Assembly (NCBI GenBank): GCA_020635515.1
Contig: JACJZS010000002.1
Location: 1,164,001 to 1,228,000 of the forward strand
Direction of reading: 5' to 3'
Length of the DNA: 64,000 nt
Source: Flavobacteriales bacterium
GTDB lineage: Bacteria > Bacteroidota > Bacteroidia > Flavobacteriales > Weeksellaceae
Every line of letters begins with the position of its first letter. Position 1 is the first letter of the stretch. This document shows positions 1-7,104 of the stretch, in pieces. The notes beneath the pieces are model-generated. The model saw only the letters and a program-made list of their open reading frames with translations, did not search any database and was not told the DNA's origin. Both the position numbers and the translations under genes were made by a program.

Positions 1-468
1 TTAGGATATAAGGTTTTTGAAACTAAGTATGCAAAAATAGGCGTTTTAATTTGTTGGGATCAGTGGTATCCAGAAGCATCTAGAATTACAGCGTTAAAAG
101 GAGCGGAAATTTTATTCTATCCTACGGCAATTGGTTGGGATACTTCTCAAGATGAATCAACGAATAAAGAGCAGTACAATGCTTGGCAAACGATTCAGAA
201 AAGTCATTCTGTAGCAAATGGAGTTCCTGTTGTTTCGGTTAATCGAGTAGGATATGAGCAAGATGGAAAAATGAAATTTTGGGGAGGAAGTTTTGTGACA
301 AACTCTTTTGGTTCTGTTTTGTACCAAGCATCACACGACAAAGAAGAAAATATTGTACAAGAATTAGATTTAAACGAGATTAATGAGAAACGAATTCATT
401 GGCCTTTTTTACGAGATAGAAGAATTGATTCGTACAATGAAATTAATCAACGGTTTATTGAGGAATAA
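1..468 (+). CDS. aguB: N-carbamoylputrescine amidase-type C-N hydrolase (3' part)
   Basis: This is the last 155 codons of a nitrilase-superfamily enzyme; the frame is open from base 1 and the start lies outside the window. The conserved segment around GVLICWDQWYPEA places the nucleophilic Cys at residue 18 of the fragment. The following LKGAEILFYPTAIGW and the late NRVG segment are typical of N-carbamoylputrescine amidase, which hydrolyses N-carbamoylputrescine to putrescine, CO2 and ammonia in agmatine degradation. Family members are about 290 residues, so roughly half is missing. The 3' end overlaps the convergent methyltransferase gene by 14 bp. Another amidase of the superfamily cannot be excluded from a fragment, but the motif wording favours AguB. 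Confidence 0.8.
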   Translation, partial: LGYKVFETKYAKIGVLICWDQWYPEASRITALKGAEILFYPTAIGWDTSQDESTNKEQYNAWQTIQKSHSVANGVPVVSVNRVGYEQDGKMKFWGGSFVTNSFGSVLYQASHDKEENIVQELDLNEINEKRIHWPFLRDRRIDSYNEINQRFIEE

Positions 469-1618
469 TTTTTTTTAGCTTCAGAGCAATTATTTTTCCA
501 CAAGATTGAGTAAATAAATAAAAATTCTCTCCTCCGTCTTTTATTTTGTATTTGTTTTTGATTTGTTTTGCATCAAGAGGATAGTTTTTAGAAATAATAT
601 TTGCCTGTGTTTTTTTGATGTTTTTTAAAACTAAATTACCTACTATTTCATAAGAATTTCCAGGGAAATTAATTAATTTGTTTGAAGTGTAGATATGCGA
701 GTTTAGGTCTAATTTTTCTAGGTTTAATTGAAAAGACAAGGATTTAAAACCATTAGATTTCATAATCGCAACATTGGGAATGTAGATGTATTTTTTAGGA
801 TTAGAAAGTTTAATTCCAAGTTCTTTCTCATCAAGATAAGAGAAAGAAACTATTTTTTGATTTGTTTCGAGATTTACACAATGAATTGTTGGATTTTTAT
901 GCAAGTTTTTGTCTAAAATTAGCAAAACTTCTTTAAGTTCATTTTTGTGAGCAATTAAGTAGAGCGTATGAATATTTGGGATTTGTAAGATTAATTGATA
1001 AATATCTATAAGTGGAGAAAGTTTTATGACTATATTTTTTCCAAAATTTAAGAGTTTATCTTTAATTTCAAGTATGTTTGGTTGTAAATCTTCTAAAAGG
1101 ACATTTTTTTTATTGTTTTTACTTCTTCTATCTGGGTCTAAGTAGATAAGGTCAAATTTTTGGTTGTTTATTTCTAGGAATTCTTCGGAAGTACTATTTA
1201 TGAATTGAGTTTGATTTTTGAGTACAGCAAAATTATGTTTTACGATTTCCAGTAATTCCAAATTAGGTTCTACAGCAAAATAATCAGTAAAGTTTCTAGA
1301 GATAAAGTATGCATCTATGCCAGATCCACAACTTAAATCAATTCCTGTTTTTCCACTGAAAAGTGAGGATTTGAATTCTGCAACTATTTGTGAACTTGAT
1401 TGTTCAAGATTTAGGTGTGGCGGAAAGATAATTTGATTGTGTGATAGTAAGAAAGGGATTTTTTTAGAAGCAATTTTTTTTCCTTGCAGTTGAGTAGTCA
1501 GCTCAAAAGAAGAAACAGTAGAAAAAGGAGATTTTTGTAATGCAAACTTAGGAATATTTGCATTTATATTGTCCGTAAGGTAGTTTTGAACATCTTCGTT
1601 AAGTAGGTCTTTATTCAA
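455..1618 (-). CDS. Class I SAM-dependent methyltransferase with THUMP-like domain
   Basis: This 387-residue protein has a class I methyltransferase core. The SAM-binding motif I GIDLSCGSGI is at residues 92-101, and a DPDRR motif at 161-165 closes the core. The C-terminal 150 residues fit the THUMP-like domain seen on this Bacteroidota family, which suggests an RNA substrate; that substrate is inferred, not shown. Its start overlaps the stop of the divIC-like gene by 4 bp (ATGA type), so it is the last gene of a udk-divIC-methyltransferase operon. The 3' end overlaps the amidase gene on the opposite strand. Confidence 0.8.
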   Translation of the reverse strand: MNKDLLNEDVQNYLTDNINANIPKFALQKSPFSTVSSFELTTQLQGKKIASKKIPFLLSHNQIIFPPHLNLEQSSSQIVAEFKSSLFSGKTGIDLSCGSGIDAYFISRNFTDYFAVEPNLELLEIVKHNFAVLKNQTQFINSTSEEFLEINNQKFDLIYLDPDRRSKNNKKNVLLEDLQPNILEIKDKLLNFGKNIVIKLSPLIDIYQLILQIPNIHTLYLIAHKNELKEVLLILDKNLHKNPTIHCVNLETNQKIVSFSYLDEKELGIKLSNPKKYIYIPNVAIMKSNGFKSLSFQLNLEKLDLNSHIYTSNKLINFPGNSYEIVGNLVLKNIKKTQANIISKNYPLDAKQIKNKYKIKDGGENFYLFTQSCGKIIALKLKKIIPQ

Positions 1619-1974
1619 TTTTGTTTTTTTAAGGAATCTTGTTCATAAGTAACTATGATTATATCTTCGTTATCTTTTTTCATAAAGTAATTTTCGCGTG
1701 CATATCTTTCGCGTGCTTCCTTGTCGTTTTTTAGACTTGTATATTTGGTTTCACTTTCTTCAATTTTCTTTTCTAGTGCATTCTTTTCTGATTGGTACTT
1801 GTTTATTTGTTTTTGTAAATCGTAGTGAGTTAGGATTGAATTTGTGTCAAAAAAAATCATCCATACAAGGAACAAGAAACTAATCAAGAAGTACTTGTGC
1901 CAAAATAGTTTTTTTAGTAACACTTGTATTAGTTTGCTGTTAGATGTTTTATTTTCAGTATTATCTTGATTCAT
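1615..1974 (-). CDS. divIC: Septum formation initiator (FtsB/DivIC family)
   Basis: This 119-residue single-pass protein has a short cytoplasmic N-terminus, one transmembrane helix at about residues 27-43, and a coiled coil from about 53 to 90 rich in K, E and Q. It then has a conserved RERYARENYFM segment, which matches the FtsB/DivIC family (usual length about 100). Such proteins act in the divisome with FtsL/FtsQ-type partners. The gene overlaps the upstream udk by 14 bp and the downstream methyltransferase by 4 bp, so all three are probably cotranscribed and translationally coupled. The family call rests on topology plus the conserved segment. Confidence 0.8.
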   Translation of the reverse strand: MNQDNTENKTSNSKLIQVLLKKLFWHKYFLISFLFLVWMIFFDTNSILTHYDLQKQINKYQSEKNALEKKIEESETKYTSLKNDKEARERYARENYFMKKDNEDIIIVTYEQDSLKKQN

Positions 1975-2587
1975 TTTGTGTGTTTAGACGATTTTGAATA
2001 AAATTGGTAAGAATTTCTATAGAAGCTGGATTTCTTTTCATATTTGGGATTATGATGTCGGCGTATTTTTTTGAAGGCTCTATAAATTGTTCATGCATTG
2101 GTTTTAGTGTAGTTTGGTATCGAGATAGAACTTCCTCTAATGTTCTGTTTCGTTCTTTTATATCTCTTCTGATTCTCCTTATCAATCTTTCATCATCATC
2201 AGTAGAAATGAAAACTTTTATATCTAATTCGTTTAGTAGTTCTAAGTTGGAAAAAATTAGTATTCCTTCAACAAGTATTATTTTTTTAGGTTTAATGAGA
2301 GTAGTTTCTTGTTCTCGATTATGTTTTGCAAAGGAATATATTGGTTGATGTATTGTATTTCCTTTTTTTAACTCTTTTATTTGATAGATTAATAAATCAA
2401 AATCAATGGAATTTGGGTGGTCGTAATTTAGTTTTTCTCTATCCTCAAAGGAAATAGAAGAATTATCTTTATAGTAATTATCTTGCGTAAGAATTGTAAT
2501 ATTTTCTTTACCGATGATTCGCATGATTTCATCAACAACGGTGGTTTTTCCTGAACCTGTTCCTCCAGCAATTCCAATAACTAGCAT
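1961..2587 (-). CDS. udk: Uridine kinase
   Basis: Udk phosphorylates uridine and cytidine to UMP and CMP in pyrimidine salvage. The P-loop GIAGGTGSGKTT lies at the N-terminus, followed by the LTQDNYYKD and YDHPNSIDFDLL motifs typical of uridine kinases; the length is about 208 residues, as usual. I chose the ATG at 2587. An in-frame TTG two codons upstream is less likely, because a -7 element at 2604-2611 leaves a normal short leader to the ATG. It is the first gene of the udk-divIC-methyltransferase operon and is divergent from the lpxD-like gene. Confidence 0.93.
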   Translation of the reverse strand: MLVIGIAGGTGSGKTTVVDEIMRIIGKENITILTQDNYYKDNSSISFEDREKLNYDHPNSIDFDLLIYQIKELKKGNTIHQPIYSFAKHNREQETTLIKPKKIILVEGILIFSNLELLNELDIKVFISTDDDERLIRRIRRDIKERNRTLEEVLSRYQTTLKPMHEQFIEPSKKYADIIIPNMKRNPASIEILTNFIQNRLNTQNESR

Positions 2588-2603
2588 AACCAATCTGTTT
2601 TCA

Positions 2604-2611
2604 CAAAAGTA
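2604..2611 (-). promoter_or_regulatory. -7 element upstream of udk
   Basis: The minus strand reads TACTTTTG, which fits the Bacteroidota TAnnTTTG -7 element, about 16 nt before the udk ATG. No TTG was found at the expected distance upstream, so the call rests on the -7 box and position. Confidence 0.5.
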
Positions 2612-2668
2612 ATTAGAAAAAACGAAAAAATGAAAACCTAGTTTATGTAGTTTTAAAAGAAGTAATTT

Positions 2669-2676
2669 TATCTTTG
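2669..2676 (+). promoter_or_regulatory. -7 element immediately before lpxD-like gene
   Basis: The plus strand reads TATCTTTG, followed by only 4 nt before the ATG at 2681. If used, transcription would begin at or within a base or two of the start codon, giving a leaderless mRNA. No clear TTG -33 box is present. Confidence 0.5.
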
Positions 2677-2680
2677 CGAT

Positions 2681-3619
2681 ATGAAATTTCCAAGACCATA
2701 TACATTAAAAGAAATATCCAATAGTATTGGTAGGCAATATGTTGGTGATGATGATTTCCTAATTGAAGGAATAAATGAAATTCATAGAGTGCAAAAAGGA
2801 GAGATTGTTTTTGTGGATCATCCGAAATATTACGACAAAGCACTCAATAGTAATGCAAGTATTATACTTATAGACAAAATTGTAGATTGTCCTGAAGATA
2901 AATGCCTTATCATTTCAGAAGATCCATTTTCAGATTTTAATAAAATAACTTCTTTTTTTCGTCCATTTCTGCCTGCTAATACATCGATTTCGGATTCTGC
3001 AGAGATAGGAGAAGGAACTACGATTCAACCGAATGCATTTATAGGAAACAATGTAAAAATAGGAGAAAACTGTATTATCCATTCCAATGTTTCTATATAT
3101 GATAATTGTGAAATAGGAAACAACGTAATCATTCATTCGGGAACAGTACTAGGTGGAGATGGATTTTATTATAAAACACGAAAAGAGAAATATGACAAGT
3201 TTCATTCTGTTGGGAATGTGATAGTGGAAGATGATGTAGAAATTGGTTGTAATTGTACTATAGATAGAGGAGTTACGGATTCTACGATTATAGGGAAAGG
3301 AAGTAAATTAGATAATTTAATTCAAATAGGACACGAGGTAATTATAGGTGAAAAGTGTTTAATTGCCTCTCAAGTAGGAATTGCAGGTTGTGTAACTGTA
3401 GAAGATAACGTAACTATATGGGGACAAGTAGGAATTCGTTCTGATATAAAAATTGAGAAAAATGCAGTGGTTTTAGCACAAGCGGGAGTTTCCAAAGATT
3501 TAAAAGGCGGTGTTGTTTATTGGGGAACTCCAGCAGAGCCTGTAAGGGAACATAACAAGAAACTTATTCTTCTTAAAAACTTACCGAAACTCATCGAGGA
3601 AATAAAAAATAAATTCTAA
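2681..3619 (+). CDS. lpxD: UDP-3-O-acylglucosamine N-acyltransferase (LpxD-like)
   Basis: LpxD-type enzymes add the N-linked hydroxyacyl chain from acyl-ACP to UDP-3-O-acyl-glucosamine in lipid A synthesis. The 312 residues show the LpxD N-terminal uridine-binding domain (about 1-100) and then many hexapeptide repeats (about 100-250) forming a left-handed beta helix. His218 in IQIGHEVIIGEK is the likely catalytic base by analogy with LpxD. Placement just before sucD is a known Bacteroidota arrangement and is often a second LpxD-type gene, separate from the main lpxD-lpxC-lpxA cluster; whether this copy is the housekeeping one is not visible here. The ATG sits 4 nt after a TATCTTTG element. 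Confidence 0.82.
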   Translation: MKFPRPYTLKEISNSIGRQYVGDDDFLIEGINEIHRVQKGEIVFVDHPKYYDKALNSNASIILIDKIVDCPEDKCLIISEDPFSDFNKITSFFRPFLPANTSISDSAEIGEGTTIQPNAFIGNNVKIGENCIIHSNVSIYDNCEIGNNVIIHSGTVLGGDGFYYKTRKEKYDKFHSVGNVIVEDDVEIGCNCTIDRGVTDSTIIGKGSKLDNLIQIGHEVIIGEKCLIASQVGIAGCVTVEDNVTIWGQVGIRSDIKIEKNAVVLAQAGVSKDLKGGVVYWGTPAEPVREHNKKLILLKNLPKLIEEIKNKF

Positions 3620-3624
3620 ATTTG
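3617..3624 (+). promoter_or_regulatory. -7 element upstream of sucD
   Basis: TAAATTTG overlaps the lpxD-like stop codon and lies 17 nt before the sucD ATG. It fits TAnnTTTG, without a recognisable -33 TTG. It would let sucD be transcribed independently of the upstream gene. Confidence 0.45.
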
Positions 3625-3641
3625 CACCAAAACATAAATAT

Positions 3642-4511
3642 ATGTCTGTATTAGTAAACAAAGATTCAAAAATAATAGTACAAGGATTTACAGGAACTGA
3701 AGGAACTTTCCATGCAGAACAAATGATAGCATACGGCACTCAAGTAGTAGGAGGAGTTACGCCAGGAAAAGGTGGTACAGAGCATTTAGGTAAACCCGTT
3801 TTTAATACAGTTAGTGATGCTGTACAGCAGACAAGTGCAGATGTAAGTATTATATTTGTTCCTGCGGCATTTGCTCCTGATGCAGTAATGGAAGCTGCCG
3901 ATGCGGGGATTAAAGTAATCGTATGTATTACAGAAGGAATTCCTGTAGGAGATATGGTAAAAGTAAAGGAATACATTAAAGATAAAGACTGTACGCTTAT
4001 CGGTCCAAATTGTCCTGGAGTTATAACTTCTGATGAAGCAAAAGTAGGTATTATGCCAGGTTTTGTATTCAAAAAAGGACGAGTAGGTATAGTTTCTAAA
4101 TCAGGAACACTTACTTATGAAGCGGCAGATCAAGTGGTAAAAGCAGGATTTGGAATTTCTACGGCAATAGGTATTGGAGGAGATCCAATTATTGGAACAA
4201 CTACAAAAGAAGCCTTAGAATTATTCATGAATGACTCTGAGACGGATTGTGTGGTAATGATAGGGGAAATAGGAGGTCAGTTAGAAGCTGAAGCAGCAAA
4301 CTGGTACGATAGTATTGGTAGACCAAAACCAGTAGTTGGATTCATAGCAGGGCAAACGGCACCTAAAGGTAGGACTATGGGGCACGCAGGAGCTATTGTA
4401 GGCGGAAAAGATGATACCGCACAGGCAAAAATGGAAATCATGGCTTCTTGTGGAATCCACGTAGTTGATTCGCCAGCAGAGATTGGAGATACGGTTAAAA
4501 AGATATTATAA
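3642..4511 (+). CDS. sucD: Succinyl-CoA ligase (ADP-forming) subunit alpha
   Basis: SucD is the CoA-binding, phosphohistidine-carrying subunit that with SucC converts succinyl-CoA to succinate with ATP or GTP formation in the TCA cycle. The 289 residues span the whole family: an N-terminal Rossmann CoA-binding domain starting with the VQGFTGTEGTFHAEQM segment, the CITEGIPV and GPNCPG motifs, and the active-site His at about residue 248 in GHAGAIV. sucC is not adjacent, a common state in Bacteroidota. The gene follows the lpxD-like gene by 22 nt and has its own -7 element. Confidence 0.96.
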   Translation: MSVLVNKDSKIIVQGFTGTEGTFHAEQMIAYGTQVVGGVTPGKGGTEHLGKPVFNTVSDAVQQTSADVSIIFVPAAFAPDAVMEAADAGIKVIVCITEGIPVGDMVKVKEYIKDKDCTLIGPNCPGVITSDEAKVGIMPGFVFKKGRVGIVSKSGTLTYEAADQVVKAGFGISTAIGIGGDPIIGTTTKEALELFMNDSETDCVVMIGEIGGQLEAEAANWYDSIGRPKPVVGFIAGQTAPKGRTMGHAGAIVGGKDDTAQAKMEIMASCGIHVVDSPAEIGDTVKKIL

Positions 4512-4534
4512 AAGGATTAAAAAAAGATAAAACT

Positions 4535-5128
4535 ATGAAAATTAAGTTCGCAACGATTTTGTTTATTGTTGCTGTTGGTTTCTCGTATTCACAATTAAGA
4601 TTTGGAGTAAAAGGAGGAGTTCAAAGAACAGCATTAAAAGATATTAATAATCCATCTGAAAAAAGAGATTCTTTTCATGCTGGTATTTTTGGATTGTACA
4701 ACCTTAGTTCTGATGATCAGTTCTATATACAGTTAGAGGCACTTTATTTTAACCATGGAGAGAAAAGTCCACCATACAAATCATATTTAACCTATATTGC
4801 TGTTCCTGTTCTTTTTAAAACATACTTTTCCGAAGCTGAAAGTGAATTCTTTTTAGAAGTAGGTCCTCAGTTTGCATACGAGATAGGAAAAGATAATACA
4901 TTGCCAAAGGATAGACAATACATTTATGGAGAAGGCGATGTAACAAAAACGGAGAAATTAGATATTTCGGCTGCCATAGGTTTTGGGTATAGTTACCAAA
5001 GAAATTGGGAATTAGGAGTTAGATACAATCACGGATTTACGGATTTGTTTCCTGATTATGAATCAGCTGTAAAGAAAAAGAATATTGGTTCTGCATTATC
5101 TTTGTATCTGAATTACATATTTGACTAA
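4535..5128 (+). CDS. Outer membrane beta-barrel (PorT/OmpA-barrel-like) protein
   Basis: This 197-residue protein has a clear signal peptide (about residues 1-20, ending FSYSQ). Next comes the RFGVKGGVQ start and alternating hydrophobic strands typical of the small 8-stranded barrels annotated as outer membrane beta-barrel or porin-family proteins. The last residues, SLYLNYIFD, form a terminal beta strand with an aromatic end, as expected for BAM-assembled barrels. No substrate is indicated. It starts 23 nt after sucD, so readthrough is possible. Its stop overlaps the convergent membrane-protein gene by 4 bp. Confidence 0.7.
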   Translation: MKIKFATILFIVAVGFSYSQLRFGVKGGVQRTALKDINNPSEKRDSFHAGIFGLYNLSSDDQFYIQLEALYFNHGEKSPPYKSYLTYIAVPVLFKTYFSEAESEFFLEVGPQFAYEIGKDNTLPKDRQYIYGEGDVTKTEKLDISAAIGFGYSYQRNWELGVRYNHGFTDLFPDYESAVKKKNIGSALSLYLNYIFD

Positions 5129-5859
5129 TGCCTTAAATTCTTACAAAGTTCGCTACATTTAGTAAGTAAATTACCAATGATTTCGTAGTTGATGATTATT
5201 TCTTTGTAGTATATAGCACTTAGCGGTTTTATTTCATCTCTATTGGTAGATTTTAATAAATCTTTAAGTGCGTCTTCGTAAGCAATATTTATTTTCTCTT
5301 TTGTGATGTTGTATTCAGAGTTGGAAAAATCTCCCGAGTTTAAGTTTTGCGAGAACTCAGAACAAGATTGATTGATTAATTCTTGTAGGTCAAAAATATG
5401 TTGTCGCAACCTTGGAGTCACATAAGAGTCTGATTTTCTTCTTTTAGAATGAATTCGAGAAGTTTTTACTACGGTTTCTGCTATTATTTCTAAATGATTC
5501 GTTATAGCATATATTTTATTCATTGTAGCAAAGTGATGCTTTGAAAATAAACGAGCTCTATCTACAAAAATGATTTGAGATAAGTTTTCTTTGTGTTCTG
5601 TAGTTACTTGTTTTATGTTTTTTATTCTTGTTGCAAGTTCGTGTATTTTAGAAGGATTGCTTTCGGTATTTAAGTCGCCAATTAAATTGATAATCTGTTT
5701 GATTGATGAGGTATATTGGCGAAGTAATATATAAGCTTGTTCTATATTTGACTTGGTTTTTTTTCTACATCTATAACGCAAGAATAAGAACAATAGTAGA
5801 ATGAAACCTACAACGATTACCACAGATGTATATATTATATGTGTACTATTTATTCCCAT
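5125..5859 (-). CDS. Hypothetical single-pass membrane protein with helical cytoplasmic domain
   Basis: I do not recognise this 244-residue protein. It has one N-terminal transmembrane helix (about residues 10-29, IIYTSVVIVVGFILLLFLFL), a basic stop-transfer stretch (RYRCRKKTKS), and then about 200 residues of predicted alpha helix rich in I, N, K and E without cysteine or nucleotide-binding motifs. I set the start at the ATG at 5859. The reading frame extends 13 codons further to a TTG, but a full consensus promoter (5870-5898) lies inside that extension, so those codons would not be transcribed. The gene is monocistronic and convergent with the outer-membrane barrel gene. Confidence 0.6.
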   Translation of the reverse strand: MGINSTHIIYTSVVIVVGFILLLFLFLRYRCRKKTKSNIEQAYILLRQYTSSIKQIINLIGDLNTESNPSKIHELATRIKNIKQVTTEHKENLSQIIFVDRARLFSKHHFATMNKIYAITNHLEIIAETVVKTSRIHSKRRKSDSYVTPRLRQHIFDLQELINQSCSEFSQNLNSGDFSNSEYNITKEKINIAYEDALKDLLKSTNRDEIKPLSAIYYKEIIINYEIIGNLLTKCSELCKNLRH

Positions 5860-5869
5860 GTTTAAGGTA

Positions 5870-5898
5870 CAAAAGTATAATAAATTGTGTAAATACAA
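5870..5898 (-). promoter_or_regulatory. Consensus Bacteroidota promoter (TTG-N18-TACTTTTG)
   Basis: On the minus strand TTG (5896-5898) is followed by 18 nt and then TACTTTTG (5870-5877), matching both elements of the Bacteroidota vegetative promoter. The expected start site is a few bases before the ATG at 5859, which decides the start codon of the downstream gene. Confidence 0.75.
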
Positions 5899-5920
5899 TG
5901 TTACCTATAAAGAACGAAAC

Positions 5921-6394
5921 TTAATGTAGATAACTTTTTGTTAATATAAAACCGAATTCATAAACCATTGCAGAATACGAAAAATCCTCATTATCAACAG
6001 GTTTCGGAATTAGATTAAAAGTTACAGCAATGTAAATTGCCAAACTAATTAGAATAAAACCTTTTAGAAAACCCAATATAGCTCCAAAGAAGCGATTAGT
6101 GAAATTTAATCCAATATTTTTTAGTAATGATTCAAAAGCGGAAGTAAGAAATTTCACACATAGAATAATTAAAATTAAAAGGATAAGAAAACTAATAAAG
6201 TAAGACGTTTCTTCAGAAATTAAGTGACGCTCTATAAAGAAATTTCGAACAGGAATATGAAATAACTTTGTGCCGATAAAGGCAACAATCATAGAAAGAA
6301 TCCAACTTATTTGTTTTATTAATCCTTTTGTATAGCCAAAGTAAACAAATAAAGAGGTAATTATAATTAATATAAAGTCCATGTTTTCTTTCAT
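5921..6394 (-). CDS. cvpA: CvpA family membrane protein
   Basis: This 157-residue protein has four hydrophobic helices. It has the CvpA-type start (short N-terminus, KGLIKQISWILSMIVAF) and the conserved RFFGAILGFLKGFILISLAIYI segment near residues 100-122. CvpA family members are inner-membrane proteins first linked to colicin V production; in Bacteroidota their role is unclear and probably envelope-related. A TATCTTTG element (6399-6406) lies only 4 nt before the ATG at 6394, so either the mRNA is leaderless or the real start is the ATG at 6382 (MDFILI), which fits the family N-terminus better. Confidence 0.82.
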   Translation of the reverse strand: MKENMDFILIIITSLFVYFGYTKGLIKQISWILSMIVAFIGTKLFHIPVRNFFIERHLISEETSYFISFLILLILIILCVKFLTSAFESLLKNIGLNFTNRFFGAILGFLKGFILISLAIYIAVTFNLIPKPVDNEDFSYSAMVYEFGFILTKSYLH

Positions 6395-6398
6395 CTGT

Positions 6399-6406
6399 CA
6401 AAGATA
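6399..6406 (-). promoter_or_regulatory. -7 element of cvpA
   Basis: The minus strand reads TATCTTTG, then ACAG, then the first possible ATG (6394). The expected transcription start coincides with that ATG, so either the message is leaderless or the next in-frame ATG at 6382 is used. No clear -33 TTG. Confidence 0.5.
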
Positions 6407-6487
6407 ATAAAATAATATTTTTCGTTTTTAAATTTTGTGCTATATTGCATTAAGCAAAGCAAAAGAAGTATATACACAAAAAAGTAA

Positions 6488-7009
6488 ATGAATTTAAAGA
6501 TAAGTAAAGCAACAGAAAGTGATGCCGAGGTAATTGCGTTGTTAGGAAGAATTACATTTGATGATTCTATGGGGGATTTGTTTGTAGATAAAGAAGAACT
6601 GCTTAATTATTATGAAAAAGAGTTTTCTTTAGAAAAAACAGTATTAAGTATAAAAGATTCTAACAATATTTATTGGATTGCACGTTATAATGGAGTTCCT
6701 GTTGGTTATTTAAAGTTAAAAATGGATTCAAAAATAGGATTCAGCACCTCTAAAAACATCTCAGAAATAAATCGTGTTTTTGTTCTAAAAGATTACTTGA
6801 GCAAAGGTGTAGGGAATCAGCTTCATCAAGTACTGATGGAGGAAATAGAAAATATGTCAACGGAAGTTTTGTGGATTCGTATTTTGGAAGATAACGTTCC
6901 TGCACAGAATTTTTATACTAAGCAAGGTTTTCAAAAAAAAATCAACCAGCTGTATTCAGTAAGCAGGTATGACTTAAAATTTGAAATCTTTTTGAAAGAA
7001 GTAAAATAA
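6488..7009 (+). CDS. GNAT family N-acetyltransferase
   Basis: This 173-residue protein has the GNAT acetyl-CoA fold. An N-terminal ATESDAEVIALL segment is followed by beta strands (WIARYNGVPVGYLKL), then INRVFVLKDYLSKGVGNQLHQVLMEE, corresponding to the pyrophosphate-binding loop and helix, and a C-terminal NVPAQNFYTKQGFQK segment of the RimI-like type. The substrate cannot be deduced. It is divergent from cvpA, with its start 93 nt from the cvpA start, and lies ahead of porX with a 95-nt gap. Confidence 0.8.
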   Translation: MNLKISKATESDAEVIALLGRITFDDSMGDLFVDKEELLNYYEKEFSLEKTVLSIKDSNNIYWIARYNGVPVGYLKLKMDSKIGFSTSKNISEINRVFVLKDYLSKGVGNQLHQVLMEEIENMSTEVLWIRILEDNVPAQNFYTKQGFQKKINQLYSVSRYDLKFEIFLKEVK

Positions 7010-7024
7010 AACACTGTTTTTTCG

Positions 7025-7032
7025 TATATTTG
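7025..7032 (+). promoter_or_regulatory. -7 element upstream of porX
   Basis: TATATTTG fits TAnnTTTG and lies 72 nt before the porX ATG, leaving a leader of about 65 nt. No TTG is at the normal spacing. Confidence 0.4.
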
Positions 7033-7104
7033 AGTTCGTCGAGTTAATCGTAAAAGAGTTTCTATGATAAAAATCTATTCTTTATAAACTTTAAAATAAG
7101 ATAA

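Noticed and set aside
3740..4072. 110-codon frame antisense to sucD
   Set aside because: It lies entirely within a highly conserved gene on the other strand and has no recognisable domain.
5860..5898. N-terminal extension (13 codons, TTG start) of the hypothetical membrane protein
   Set aside because: A complete TTG-N18-TACTTTTG promoter lies in it, so the extension would not be transcribed.
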